The notes below the pieces were generated by a model that did no database searches, was not told where the DNA came from, and saw only the letters and a list, made by a program, of their open reading frames with translations. 64,000 nt of DNA from Leptolinea sp. UBA5203 (GTDB lineage Bacteria > Chloroflexota > Anaerolineae > Anaerolineales > Anaerolineaceae). Made by a program: the position numbers and the translations under genes. Shown one piece after another: positions 17,883-27,399 of the stretch (position 1 is its first letter; each line of letters begins with the position of its first letter). The stretch is taken from contig DHVR01000037.1 in assembly GCA_002412765.1 (NCBI GenBank), positions 62,001 through 126,000 of the forward strand. The letters run 5' to 3'.

Positions 17883-18851
17883 TTATTGCAGGGAATCATT
17901 AATCATCACTTCCGCATCCCGATACGGGGGAAGTTTTAATTCCTTAAGGCTTTTGGCCCCCGAATAATAAAACCAGAGTCCCGTCAAACGCAACAACTCC
18001 GGATCAAAGGGAAAATTCAATAAAGATCGTCCCATCTGCAGGAAAGGAATACTTGCCACCGCCAAACCGGGAGGGACAAGAAAACGAGGGGGATCCTGAT
18101 TTGTTTTATTTGCCACAACTTCCTGCAAATAGCGTAATTGAACATTCTTCCCAGCCAACAAATAGCGCTCCCCAATTTCGCCGAAAGAGAGAGCCAACAT
18201 ATGCGCCCGAACCACATCGCTGATATGGACGATATTCAATCCGCCAGAAAAATAAAACGGCATAGGATGATTGGCCAACAAAGCAATCGCGGATCGGTTC
18301 CTACGTTCATGATCGTCCGGCCCCAGAATATAGGTCGGATTCAGGATAATCACGGGCAAGCCCAATGCTACAACTTTCTGCACTTCCAACTCCGCCAGAT
18401 ATTTGGCGTATCCAAAGGGCCAGCGTTCCGGAGACAAATTCCAGACATGGTTTTCATCCAACACTTCCGGCTGCTGTTGGTTAGTTACGCGCCCCCCCAC
18501 CCCCATGGCAGCCGCAGCGCTAGTATAAATAACCCGCTGAACGCCGGCTTGCAGTGCGGCTTCCATGACGTAACGCGTGCCTTCCACAATAGTGGCATAT
18601 AGCTTTCCCAATCCCCCCTGAGTACTTTGAGGCGCGGCCAGGTGATACACCGCATCCACACCCCTCATGGCCTGAAGTAAATCTTCCGGCGAAGTCACAT
18701 CGCCGATTCTGTGTTCTAGGGGAATACCCTGCAATGCTTTTACCGAACTGGATGCACGATGGAAAGCAATCACCTCGTGATCTCTCCCCACCAGCCCCCT
18801 GCATAGTCTTCTGCCGATATAACCGGTTGCCCCGGTAACCAGGATGCGCAT
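17883..18851 (-). CDS. NAD-dependent epimerase/dehydratase (extended SDR)
   Basis: 322 residues. ILVTGATGYIGRRLCRGL at the N-terminus is the GxxGxxG cofactor site. Then come GDVTSPEDL, the VYHLAAPQS segment, the catalytic Ser region YTSAAAAMGVGG, and the Tyr-x-x-x-Lys pair in YAKYLAELE. The later part (PTYILGPDD and the C-terminal third) matches dihydroflavonol-reductase-like or sugar-epimerase-like members of the family. The substrate cannot be named. A clear AGGAGG lies six bases before the ATG. The gene stands alone, with its stop about 95 bases from the palindrome at 17759. Confidence 0.85.
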   Translation of the reverse strand: MRILVTGATGYIGRRLCRGLVGRDHEVIAFHRASSSVKALQGIPLEHRIGDVTSPEDLLQAMRGVDAVYHLAAPQSTQGGLGKLYATIVEGTRYVMEAALQAGVQRVIYTSAAAAMGVGGRVTNQQQPEVLDENHVWNLSPERWPFGYAKYLAELEVQKVVALGLPVIILNPTYILGPDDHERRNRSAIALLANHPMPFYFSGGLNIVHISDVVRAHMLALSFGEIGERYLLAGKNVQLRYLQEVVANKTNQDPPRFLVPPGLAVASIPFLQMGRSLLNFPFDPELLRLTGLWFYYSGAKSLKELKLPPYRDAEVMINDSLQ

Positions 18852-19257
18852 GCGCAGTCCTCCTTAAGAATCGCTCCATTCTACCAGTTTACACACGCTC
18901 TGACCAACCCAAACGGGGTGTGAGTTTTTCATTCATGGGAGGCAAACACCCGTCCTGGAACAGTTGAATCGCTCATCTACCATTCTACAAGATTCCGATT
19001 TCGATTAATAACGAAAATCTTAATAAAAAGCATGGGGGCGCCTTGCGTTTAAATTTTCGATCATGTAAAATCAAATCGCTAGGCAATGGTTTGTTAAAGC
19101 AAACCAGTGAAATACTTCGCTGGTGGCAGGGTTTTGAAGAAAATCAAAAAATCTGCCATTGTTTGGTTTAAAAAAACCACGCACCATCAAGGATCATCAT
19201 GGAAATCATCATCCGTCACAGCTGTACACACGCTATGCTGCCAGGACAAAAGTGAAA
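18852..19257. other. Divergent intergenic region, nothing further seen
   Basis: About 400 bases between two divergently read genes. It must hold both promoters. I found no strong hairpin, operator or small gene with a ribosome site. Confidence 0.5.
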
Positions 19258-20703
19258 ATGAGCCCTCATCGTTTTCGCAAACTGGTGGTATTTATTGTGC
19301 TGTGTGCCATTGTTGGGTTATTGAGTTCCTGTACGAGTGCGGCTGGAAACAAGTTTGTCGACGATGCCGAAGGCACCTATCCGGTGGATGCCATCTTTCG
19401 TGAGTTTTATCAAGATTTAGGGGGTAAAGAACGTTTTGGCCCAGCCATTTCCAAAAAATTCGACCGGGACAGTCATCCCTGCCAATACACTGTCAATGCC
19501 CTCTTATGTCATAATCCAATTGCCACTGGAGCAGACCGCTATTACCTGGCTCCGCTAGGTAGAAATTTGATTCTGACCAGCGATGCTTCCCTGCAAAACA
19601 GCGCCATTTATCCGGATTTTCTACCGATCTATAATGAATTAAATAAATCAAACGCCGTTGGGCAGGTTTTAACCGGGGTTCATTATAATTATGAACAGCA
19701 GAGGGTGGAGCAGTATTTTGAAGATATTGGCTTATATCACCGCTTTGATGATCCACATGGAATAGTCCAACTACTGCCCTATGGCGCCTATTTCTGCGGC
19801 AGTGATTGCAGCTATCAGGGCATTCCGCAGGAAAACCAACTCAATCCGCAATACCCGGATGTTGCCTCGCCCTTTGGCACCAGCCTGGATCGTCTGGGAG
19901 GGTTGCAAACCTTTGGCCGGCCCCTCACTCATCCATACGAAACCGGCGAAGGCACCCTGGAACAGGTCTATGAAAATGTGGTGGTCTATGCCCCGGTCAA
20001 TGATTTAAGCGATTTACACCTCAAACCCCTGCCCAGATTATTGTTATTACCCAACACAGACCCCGGCGCTAAGATTTACGGCGCTGAGCAAAACATGGTC
20101 TTTTATGCCACCCATGGGGAATTAGGATACCATGTGCCGGTGATTTTTGATCAATTCATCACCTACCATGGCGGACAAGAAATCTCAGGCAATCCCATAG
20201 CCGATCCCTATCCGGATCCGGAGACAGGCATTCCCCGCCAGTGTTTTGAAAACTACTGTCTGGATTATCATGCCGAGGCGGAGGCGGAATATCAAACCCG
20301 CATGGCTCCCCTAGGTACTCTCTATCTAAAAGGGGTTCAGGGGAGTGATGCCCTGGTTACCCGCTACGTCTATTCCAATGAAACCGTTCTAATGCAATCC
20401 ACTGAATTAAAACCTCAGGTAAGTTCCACCGAAGAACAGATCGTAAATCTGGTGCTTACTCAGCGGGAAGGTCAATCGCCCATCGCCAATGTCGAATCCA
20501 AAGTGACCCTCACGCTGCCGGACGGACAAGAGGAGAGCTTTATTACCTCCCCCACCGATCCGCAAGGTCGCACCACGATTGTCATCCCAGCCCACCCCAA
20601 GCTAAGAACCGGCGATCTGGTATCCTACAAAATCTGCCTGAACGTCCCTTCGGATGCTTCCATTTGTCTGTATGATTCGTATCTGATTTGGAATTACGAA
20701 TAA
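19258..20703 (+). CDS. Surface lipoprotein with LGFP-like repeats
   Basis: About 481 residues. A signal peptide ends in the lipobox LLSSC. The body holds degenerate repeats of the pattern F-x-x-F/Y-x-x-x-GG-x-x-x-F/S-G-x-P-I/L: FREFYQDLGGKERFGPAIS, then LDRLGGLQTFGRPLTHPYE and FDQFITYHGGQEISGNPIAD. These resemble LGFP repeats of cell-wall-associated proteins and are frequent in Chloroflexota. The last 100 residues look like an immunoglobulin-type beta domain. Several Cys pairs suggest disulfides outside the cell. I chose the ATG at 19258 because it gives a normal signal peptide; the ORF start 33 codons earlier would add a non-signal leader. It heads a group of envelope genes. Confidence 0.72.
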   Translation: MSPHRFRKLVVFIVLCAIVGLLSSCTSAAGNKFVDDAEGTYPVDAIFREFYQDLGGKERFGPAISKKFDRDSHPCQYTVNALLCHNPIATGADRYYLAPLGRNLILTSDASLQNSAIYPDFLPIYNELNKSNAVGQVLTGVHYNYEQQRVEQYFEDIGLYHRFDDPHGIVQLLPYGAYFCGSDCSYQGIPQENQLNPQYPDVASPFGTSLDRLGGLQTFGRPLTHPYETGEGTLEQVYENVVVYAPVNDLSDLHLKPLPRLLLLPNTDPGAKIYGAEQNMVFYATHGELGYHVPVIFDQFITYHGGQEISGNPIADPYPDPETGIPRQCFENYCLDYHAEAEAEYQTRMAPLGTLYLKGVQGSDALVTRYVYSNETVLMQSTELKPQVSSTEEQIVNLVLTQREGQSPIANVESKVTLTLPDGQEESFITSPTDPQGRTTIVIPAHPKLRTGDLVSYKICLNVPSDASICLYDSYLIWNYE

Positions 20704-20707
20704 GTTC

Positions 20708-21694
20708 TTAAGGCATGGCTTCAGCACGCACGTCCACTCTGGTTATGGAACCCGCAGCCGAATAAACCTCGAAAGAGAACGCTCGCTGTTCACCTGCCGC
20801 CAGGGTTTGATTCATCTCATAGCGGCGTACCCCAACAATCCGATCCTGCGCATCATAAGCCACGGCTAGAATCCAAATCTGTCGGGCAGCCTGGGCTGCA
20901 TCCGCGCTCAATGCCACGCTGCCGGCGACGCTTGCTGTTGCCCGAGATGCGATTTCGATCACCAGGTTCTCCAGATTGACTAGAAGATAACGCTCGTCAT
21001 CCGCCTTTAATGGCAGTGCCGATGTCAATTCAACAGAGGTGTTCGGATTGTTCCCCACCCCTTCCGCTACATAGGCCAGGATGGGCATACGGCCCTGCGC
21101 TGGAATGGTATTCAAACCTGGAAACATTTCGTAGGATTGTTGATTTTCTTGACCGGCAACCTGTACGCGTAGGATCGCGCTGACATTTTCCACGGAAGTT
21201 TCAAAAGGGTTAAAAACCGAACTGAAACACCAGGCTCCCTGAGCAACAGAGGGATAACATACCGGCTGATCCACCTGAACCCCCACCGGGGTGGGGGCCA
21301 GGTTATCATCCCCAGCTTTTTCAACCGTCGCAGGAATATTGAGTGAGATGCCCACGCTCATGATATACGGATCGACCTCCGGGTTAACCGCGATCAAATC
21401 CATCAGCGTCACATCGTATTGAAAAGCAATCCCGCCGAAATCCTCGCCCTTTTTCACCACATGCACCCGGTAGGTAGGGGTTGGCGTTGGCAACGGTGGT
21501 TGGGTTGGTGGAATCGGTGTGGAGGTTGCCAATACCGGGGTCGGCGTGGCACTACGGAATGGAATCAAGGTCGTCGTTGCGGTGGGTGTCTGTCCGGAAA
21601 TGTCCTCAGAGGCGGCCTGACAGGCCGTTAGAGCGAACAACAAAAACATACTGGCTATCATAAAACTGGGTATTACTGGAGGCCGTTTGATCAT
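20708..21694 (-). CDS. LysM-domain lipoprotein
   Basis: About 328 residues. The signal peptide ends in the lipobox LTAC, followed by a long Thr/Pro spacer. A LysM domain follows (VVKKGEDFGGIAFQYDVTLM to SVGISLNIP), which binds the glycan of peptidoglycan or a similar polymer. The C-terminal 180 residues form an unrecognised beta-rich domain with one Cys pair (PVCYPSVAQGAWCFS). The start at 21694 is supported by TATAAT six bases upstream (21706-21701 on the minus strand) and the lack of any Shine-Dalgarno, so the mRNA is probably leaderless. It is divergent from the TPR gene and convergent with the LGFP-like lipoprotein gene. Confidence 0.78.
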   Translation of the reverse strand: MIKRPPVIPSFMIASMFLLFALTACQAASEDISGQTPTATTTLIPFRSATPTPVLATSTPIPPTQPPLPTPTPTYRVHVVKKGEDFGGIAFQYDVTLMDLIAVNPEVDPYIMSVGISLNIPATVEKAGDDNLAPTPVGVQVDQPVCYPSVAQGAWCFSSVFNPFETSVENVSAILRVQVAGQENQQSYEMFPGLNTIPAQGRMPILAYVAEGVGNNPNTSVELTSALPLKADDERYLLVNLENLVIEIASRATASVAGSVALSADAAQAARQIWILAVAYDAQDRIVGVRRYEMNQTLAAGEQRAFSFEVYSAAGSITRVDVRAEAMP

Positions 21695-21775
21695 GTCCAC
21701 ATTATAATGCAATCCAGGTGGAGAGACATCCCCGGATGGCTTGCCGATGCCCATACCCTGTGCTAAACTCTAGGC
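21695..21775. promoter_or_regulatory. Divergent pair of promoters for two leaderless genes
   Basis: An 81-base gap. On the minus strand TATAAT ends six bases before the LysM gene ATG. On the plus strand TGCTAAACT (an extended -10, box 21764-21769) ends six bases before the TPR gene ATG. Neither start has a ribosome binding site. Confidence 0.6.
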
Positions 21776-23617
21776 ATGAGCGTTGACGACCAAATGTTTC
21801 AAGAAGCCAAGGATGCCTTTCAAGACAGGGATTTTAAACGCTGTAAGGAATTGCTCTCCCGTCTCATCCGGGATAATCCTCAACAGGCTGAATACTGGCT
21901 CTGGCTCAGCGCTGTGGTGGGCAACAAAAAAGAACGCACTTTTTGTTTAAAAAAAGCACTTGAAATTGATCCAACATATTTGCCAGCCAAACAGGGATTG
22001 ACCTACAGCGGGGAATATACCCCGGACCCTGAAATGCATATCCCCATGGAAGTGCAGACCCAAAATTGGACGTTGCAAATCAAAGAAGAAAAGAATATTC
22101 CTGGCCGGAAGAAACAACTGCGCCAGCGATTAAACCTTGGGTGGCTTACCCCCATTTTAGGGGCTTTTGGCTTTATTGCTATTGCCATATTTATCCTCCT
22201 CAATCCAGGAAAAACCCGTCAATTGGTAGAATGGCTGGGCGGGCCAACGGCGACCCCGCGGCCTATGCCCACTCTCCTGCCTACTGCCGAACCCTGGAGT
22301 GGGCTGGCTGCCACCATCACCCGAGGCCCCGACCCGCTTTGGAAATCCCTCAGCGCAACCTACACGCCCACCCCCATCTATGTGGATACCCCTCATCCGC
22401 GCACGGAAGCCTACCGCAGCGGTATCTTCGCCTTCCAACGCGAAGAATGGGATAAAGTCATCCTTTACATGCAGCAGGCCATGGCCGTTGACCCGGATTC
22501 ACCGGATTTAAAATACTATCTGGCACAAGCCTATTTTCATCAGGGGCAATCGAGTAAGGCTATTGGGTTATACGAGGACATCATTGAGGAAAATCCAGAT
22601 TTTGCCCCTGCTTATACCGGTAAAGCGATGATCCTCCTGGGCCAAAAACCCATCAAATATGATGTCTCCAAAAGCCTACTCAATAACGCCATTAACCGAG
22701 ACCCGGCTTACGTGGTCTCCTATTTTGAATTGGCGTCTTTAAAAATGGACATCAAAGATCCTGATGGAGCGTTGGCGACTCTTAACGAAGCCGAGCCATA
22801 TACGCAAAATTCTTATTTATTACATTACCTGCGTGCCAAAGCTTATTTGCAAATGGATGAGTTGGATAAAGCTTTGGAACAAGTCCAGACAGCCCTTACT
22901 GTTGATCAAACCGCCGTGGACGGATATCGTCTATTGGCCAAAATTTACATGCAGCGCGGCGAATTGGAATTGGCCCGCGAGCCGCTTGAAATTTGCGCCA
23001 CCTACCTGACGCAGGACGCAGAAGTGTATGCCTGGTTGGGGACCATTTACGCAGACAGCGGCGCGATGGATTCCGCCCTCTCCGCCTTTGATAAAGCGGA
23101 GCAGATTGATGACACCATCGCGGAAGTTTATTATCAGAAAGGCGCAGCATATTTTCAGATGGAACAGTATGAAAGAGCTCAAACCAACCTGGAAAAAGGC
23201 TTCGCGCTGGATAAATCCTCCTTCGAAGGAAATATCCTGTTGGGAAGAACTTACCTGATTCTGGATGTCCCTGGAAAAGCCTACCAGCAATTCAGCGTAG
23301 CCGAAGCTTTCGTCACCTCAGACACAGATTGGGCTACTATCTATTATTGGCGCGCAAAATCTTATGATGCTCTTGGTGAGGTTAAATTAGCCATGCGTGA
23401 ACGCAAACGGATGATAGCCTTACCCCGTGAGACAGCCTATGCAGACTTCTGGGATGAGACCCGGGCTTTGTTGGACAGCATCTTTACTCCAACCCCCACC
23501 CCAATCACTCCCAGTATCACCTATACCCGCATGCCGACCAAAACCTTGAAACCCACCATCACCCGGCTGCCCACCTTGACTTATACAACCACACCCAGTC
23601 CGAAGCGCACCCCGTAA
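21776..23617 (+). CDS. Membrane-anchored TPR-repeat protein
   Basis: 613 residues. An N-terminal cytoplasmic TPR-like segment (AEYWLWLSAVVGNKKERTFC, residues about 37-56) is followed by one membrane helix at about 125-147. A Thr/Pro stretch comes next, then at least nine tetratricopeptide repeats on the outer side (for example AYFHQGQSSKAIGLYEDIIE), ending in a Thr/Pro-rich tail. TPR arrays are protein-binding scaffolds. It lies 17 bases before the PBP-like gene and should be co-transcribed, which suggests a scaffold for envelope synthesis. The start has an extended -10 box six bases upstream and no Shine-Dalgarno. The N-terminal motif is shared with the small gene at 30985. Confidence 0.8.
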   Translation: MSVDDQMFQEAKDAFQDRDFKRCKELLSRLIRDNPQQAEYWLWLSAVVGNKKERTFCLKKALEIDPTYLPAKQGLTYSGEYTPDPEMHIPMEVQTQNWTLQIKEEKNIPGRKKQLRQRLNLGWLTPILGAFGFIAIAIFILLNPGKTRQLVEWLGGPTATPRPMPTLLPTAEPWSGLAATITRGPDPLWKSLSATYTPTPIYVDTPHPRTEAYRSGIFAFQREEWDKVILYMQQAMAVDPDSPDLKYYLAQAYFHQGQSSKAIGLYEDIIEENPDFAPAYTGKAMILLGQKPIKYDVSKSLLNNAINRDPAYVVSYFELASLKMDIKDPDGALATLNEAEPYTQNSYLLHYLRAKAYLQMDELDKALEQVQTALTVDQTAVDGYRLLAKIYMQRGELELAREPLEICATYLTQDAEVYAWLGTIYADSGAMDSALSAFDKAEQIDDTIAEVYYQKGAAYFQMEQYERAQTNLEKGFALDKSSFEGNILLGRTYLILDVPGKAYQQFSVAEAFVTSDTDWATIYYWRAKSYDALGEVKLAMRERKRMIALPRETAYADFWDETRALLDSIFTPTPTPITPSITYTRMPTKTLKPTITRLPTLTYTTTPSPKRTP

Positions 23618-23634
23618 AGTAAAGAGGATGAAAT

Positions 23635-26511
23635 TTGAGTACGTTTCGAATCTATCAATGGGTAAAATTACAGCAAAGACGACGCCTTCATAAAGGACAA
23701 CAGCAAAGTAAGAACCGCCATCGCTGGCTGGTTTGGCTGTTAGCCGGAGCTAGCCTTTTCCTGGCGATTCCCATCCTCCTCCTTGGCTACAATTTATCTC
23801 TTTATCTAACCAGCAGCCCGGATATTTCCCTCATTCCGGCTCTTTTTGATTCGGAGAAAGGGGCTTTTGCCCACCCCACTGAATTGTATGACCGTACCGG
23901 CGGTCAGATAATTTATCAACATGACCAGCTCAATTCGCCGAGAGTGTACCGCTCCGTGGATGTGGATGCCGCCAACGGTGTTTCCCCTTATCTCATCCAG
24001 ACCATGATTACCCTGATCGAGCCTACTTTCTGGAGTGGCAGTTCCATTCCCCTTACGCAATGGTTAACCGCAGAACCCCAAACCATGGCCGAAAGATTGG
24101 TTGATCGATTCATCCTGAAGGACAATCTGGTTGGCCTCCAGCGGGCACTACAATTGCGCACACTGGGGCAAAATCTCACCCACACCTACGGAAAAAATAA
24201 AGTTCTGGAATGGTACCTGAACTCGGCTTATTTCGGCCAAAAAGCCTACGGTGTGGAAAGCGCCGCCCAATTATATTTCCAAAAATCCGCGAACAAACTG
24301 AATTTTGCTGAATCCGTTTTACTGGCAGCCATTGAACAGGCGCCCGCTTTAAACCCGCTGGATGCCCCTACGGCCTACCAGACCCTGTATCATGAAACCT
24401 TGAAGGTGATGTTTGAGCGGGGGGCGTTGAACATGGAAGAGTTCTCAGCAGCCCAGCAGGCTCCCCCCGTTGTCCAACCCGTCGAAGAAGAAGCCCGGCA
24501 GCCCTATATGGCTTTTTCCACTCAGGTTATGCAGCAACTAATCAATCAATATGGCAACTGGAAGGTCGGTTTTGGGGGGCTTAAAGTTCAAACTACGCTC
24601 GATCTGGATTTACAACATCAGATTACCTGCGTGACCGAACTGCAATTAAACCGTTTAAAGCAGCCCGTGGATGTCTCCATCACCGCTGACCTGGAAGCCT
24701 GTCCCGCCGCCTATTATCTGCCGGCTTTACCTGCCTTTCAGGAGCCCATCACCGTTCCCCTCTCCGCCAGTGTCTTGATTCAGGATGTCGAAACCGGTCA
24801 AGTCTTGGCTTACCTTGGGGATACTCGGGACGGCTTGGAACAAGCCAAAGAAACCCGCCATCAAGCCGCATCCCTCTTAACCCCCATCTTGAGTACCGCA
24901 GCCATTTCCCGTGGCTTCAGCCCTTCCACATTGGTCTGGGACATCCCTCCAACGGGGGACAGTCCCTGGGCAACTTATGCGACAAGCCAAACAAAATATC
25001 TTGGCCCGCAGCGGCTGCGCTATGCTATTGCCAATGATCTGTTCTTTCCTTTATTGGAGCTCTACGAATCTATCGGCAGCGAGGCCTTCTGGAATACGGC
25101 AGCCGGTCTGGGGCTGGATAACCCGGCCTTGCGAAGCAGTCAGGCGGATGTTTTAATGCAAGGGAACAGCGCTTCTATTCTGGAGATTTCTCAGGCTTAT
25201 CAACCTATCGCCAACCTTGGTATACAGCATGGCGTACAATCCCCTGATGCAGAAACCCTGAACCCAGTCTTTGCCATGCAGGTGGAACAGACCGATGGCA
25301 TCGTCCTGCCCCCATTAGCGACTCAGGAACGAGCCGTGCTCAGTCCCGGACTGGCCTATGTGGTGCATCATATGCTGCAGGATGAAACCGCGCGCTGGCC
25401 AAGCCTGGGATACCCCAACTTGACCGAAATCAGCCGCCCCAGCGGTGTAAAAATTGGGCGCACTCTCACTCACGATGAAAGCTGGACCCTCGGCTACACC
25501 CGTCAGCGCTTAATTACCGTTTGGTTGGGCCAACCAGCCTCCGACGCCCCGCAGGCCATTTCCTGGCAGCCCTCCACTGGCATTTGGAACGCCTTGATGA
25601 AATTTTCCGGTAAAAATTTGCCTGCCGAATCCTGGCAGGCTCCCGTGGATGTATCCGCGCTCGAGGTGTGTGATCCGTCCGGTAAACTGCCCACTGTGGA
25701 TTGCCCCAACACTGTGAATGAAATCTTTATCAGCGGCAATGAACCCATCAGCTATGATGACTTGTATCGTTCGGTACAAATTAACCGCGAGACCGGCTAT
25801 CTGGCTACTGCTTATACCCCGCTTGAATTAGTGGTAGAAAAAACCTATTTGATTCTGCCTGAGTTTGCCAAAGGGTGGGCAAAAAGTCAGCAAATTGAGC
25901 AGCCTCCGGAAATGTATGACACCCTGGTGACCTCCCACGGTACGGCAACCGCACAGATCAACTCCCCTACTGCCTACGCGGTAGTGCATGATACCGTGGA
26001 GATTAAAGGCACGGCATCCGGCGAAAACTTTAAGTCGTATCGCTTGCAAATCGGGGAAGGCTTGAATCCGCGGACCTGGCTGCAAATCAGCGAAGAACAA
26101 ATACAGCCCGTTGAAGATGGCTTATTAGTGACCTGGAAGACCGAAAAAGACGGCCTGTATGCCATCCGGTTGTCTGTGATCCAGCAGGATCAATCCCTTG
26201 AAACTCACCTTGTCCAGGTGACTGTGGATAACACCATTCCCACGGCAGAAATTCTGTATCCCAGGGATGCCAGCCAGCTTAAAACGGATGGAGAAAACAG
26301 CACATATTTTCAAGTACTGGCTGAGGATTCCATCGGTATTGCCAAAGCCGCCTGGTACCTGGATGGTCAATGGATCGCTGACAGCACGGAAGAACCATAC
26401 GGCGTCCTCTGGCTGCCCACACCCGGTCAGCATACCCTGGTAGTAAAAGTTACCGATCTAGCAGGCAATTTGGGTATCAGCAACGTGGTCAATTTTGAAG
26501 TGCGCAAATAA
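23635..26511 (+). CDS. PBP1-like protein with degenerate active sites
   Basis: 958 residues, TTG start with GAGG six bases upstream. One membrane helix (31-57), then a GT51 glycosyltransferase-like domain (about 100-250), a transpeptidase-like domain (about 375-660), and one or two Ig-like beta domains at the C-terminus. GT51 motifs that remain are Glu129 in LIEPTFW and VLEWYLNSAYF with Glu192; the GGSTITQQ motif is replaced by EPQTMAERL. In the transpeptidase the nucleophile motif SxxK reads SLLT (413-416), SxN reads DLF (468-470), and KTG reads KIG (606-608). So the acyl-transfer site looks dead and the polymerase site doubtful. A structural or regulatory role is possible. Confidence 0.8.
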   Translation: MSTFRIYQWVKLQQRRRLHKGQQQSKNRHRWLVWLLAGASLFLAIPILLLGYNLSLYLTSSPDISLIPALFDSEKGAFAHPTELYDRTGGQIIYQHDQLNSPRVYRSVDVDAANGVSPYLIQTMITLIEPTFWSGSSIPLTQWLTAEPQTMAERLVDRFILKDNLVGLQRALQLRTLGQNLTHTYGKNKVLEWYLNSAYFGQKAYGVESAAQLYFQKSANKLNFAESVLLAAIEQAPALNPLDAPTAYQTLYHETLKVMFERGALNMEEFSAAQQAPPVVQPVEEEARQPYMAFSTQVMQQLINQYGNWKVGFGGLKVQTTLDLDLQHQITCVTELQLNRLKQPVDVSITADLEACPAAYYLPALPAFQEPITVPLSASVLIQDVETGQVLAYLGDTRDGLEQAKETRHQAASLLTPILSTAAISRGFSPSTLVWDIPPTGDSPWATYATSQTKYLGPQRLRYAIANDLFFPLLELYESIGSEAFWNTAAGLGLDNPALRSSQADVLMQGNSASILEISQAYQPIANLGIQHGVQSPDAETLNPVFAMQVEQTDGIVLPPLATQERAVLSPGLAYVVHHMLQDETARWPSLGYPNLTEISRPSGVKIGRTLTHDESWTLGYTRQRLITVWLGQPASDAPQAISWQPSTGIWNALMKFSGKNLPAESWQAPVDVSALEVCDPSGKLPTVDCPNTVNEIFISGNEPISYDDLYRSVQINRETGYLATAYTPLELVVEKTYLILPEFAKGWAKSQQIEQPPEMYDTLVTSHGTATAQINSPTAYAVVHDTVEIKGTASGENFKSYRLQIGEGLNPRTWLQISEEQIQPVEDGLLVTWKTEKDGLYAIRLSVIQQDQSLETHLVQVTVDNTIPTAEILYPRDASQLKTDGENSTYFQVLAEDSIGIAKAAWYLDGQWIADSTEEPYGVLWLPTPGQHTLVVKVTDLAGNLGISNVVNFEVRK

Positions 26512-26514
26512 CGG

Positions 26515-26814
26515 TTATTCTTTTGGCTGATAACCTTTGCTTTTCATCTTTGCCAGCATGGCATCCACCGGATCCACCCCCATTTCCATCGAGAAAACGG
26601 TCAACATCATCAAGACATCCCCAATCTCGGCACTGATATCGCGTTCCCGATCCGGGTTATTGCGCACCCATTGGGCCTGATTGGCAACCAGCGCATCCGC
26701 CAGTTCCCCAATTTCTGAGACTAAAAATAAATAAGACTGATTAGCATCCGGCTGGGTTAATCCGCGGAAGTCATAATAGGCTTTTACCAGTTCACTGAGT
26801 TTCTGCTGCATCAT
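26515..26814 (-). CDS. MazG-like nucleotide pyrophosphohydrolase
   Basis: 99 residues, the size of single-domain MazG-type or dUTPase-like all-alpha pyrophosphatases that hydrolyse NTPs to NMP and PPi. The metal-binding motif ExxE...ExxD is clear: SEIGELADALVANQ (Glu residues of the first helix) and SAEIGDVLMMLTVFS (Glu and Asp of the second). It lies tail-to-tail with the PBP-like gene, only three bases between stops. On the minus strand TGGTACAAT about 60 bases upstream could be its extended -10. Confidence 0.85.
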   Translation of the reverse strand: MMQQKLSELVKAYYDFRGLTQPDANQSYLFLVSEIGELADALVANQAQWVRNNPDRERDISAEIGDVLMMLTVFSMEMGVDPVDAMLAKMKSKGYQPKE

Positions 26815-27399
26815 TCGTGTTTACACCCTCGTCCTTGCAAAGTTGGGGCGGAAAGAACCCGCCCGCCCCATTGTACCATTTTCCTGGACGACTTCTTGGG
26901 GCACTGGAAGGTTAATCCCTGAGCTTTTATTTTATTGCCCAGAAAATTGTATTTTTATTGATAGAAATTACCCTGTATAAAGCAATTATTTCTTCCATAA
27001 AATACGAAGCCTCCCCTAAAATTTGCCTTTCGGAATTTTGGGGGAGGTTTGGAGGGGGTGGCACGCTTAGTCAGGCAATATTGCCACTGTCAAAAACGAT
27101 ATTGAACTGTGTACATCACCCCACCTAAATCCTCCTACCTAAAGGTATGCTTCGCGACCATTTTTCTGGAAAACGAAAAATAGGGAGGACTTGTTATAGA
27201 AATTCGGACGTTAGCAAATAAAACGCAAACATTTTCTGAAAAACGAAAATGGAGGAGGAAAACCTATTCCACAGCAATCCGAAATTCCTAAAAATGAAAT
27301 CGTTCTAAGCTCAATTTAACGTTTTGGTACAGAAAAATTCGTATTGGATCGAGAGCAATTACTAGGGGTTTTTGAAAAGTGAGAGACTCAGATAAGGAT
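26815..27399. other. Intergenic region with a hairpin and a short direct repeat
   Basis: About 585 bases without a gene. It contains a 14-bp hairpin (27010-27047; CCTCCCCTAAAATT against AATTTTGGGGGAGG, one G-T pair) and two copies of a roughly 30-base word (27158-27189 and 27229-27259, sharing TTTCTG, AAAACGAAAA and GGAGGA) 71 bases apart. No ribosome site fits a coding frame. The rest shows nothing clear. Confidence 0.5.
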
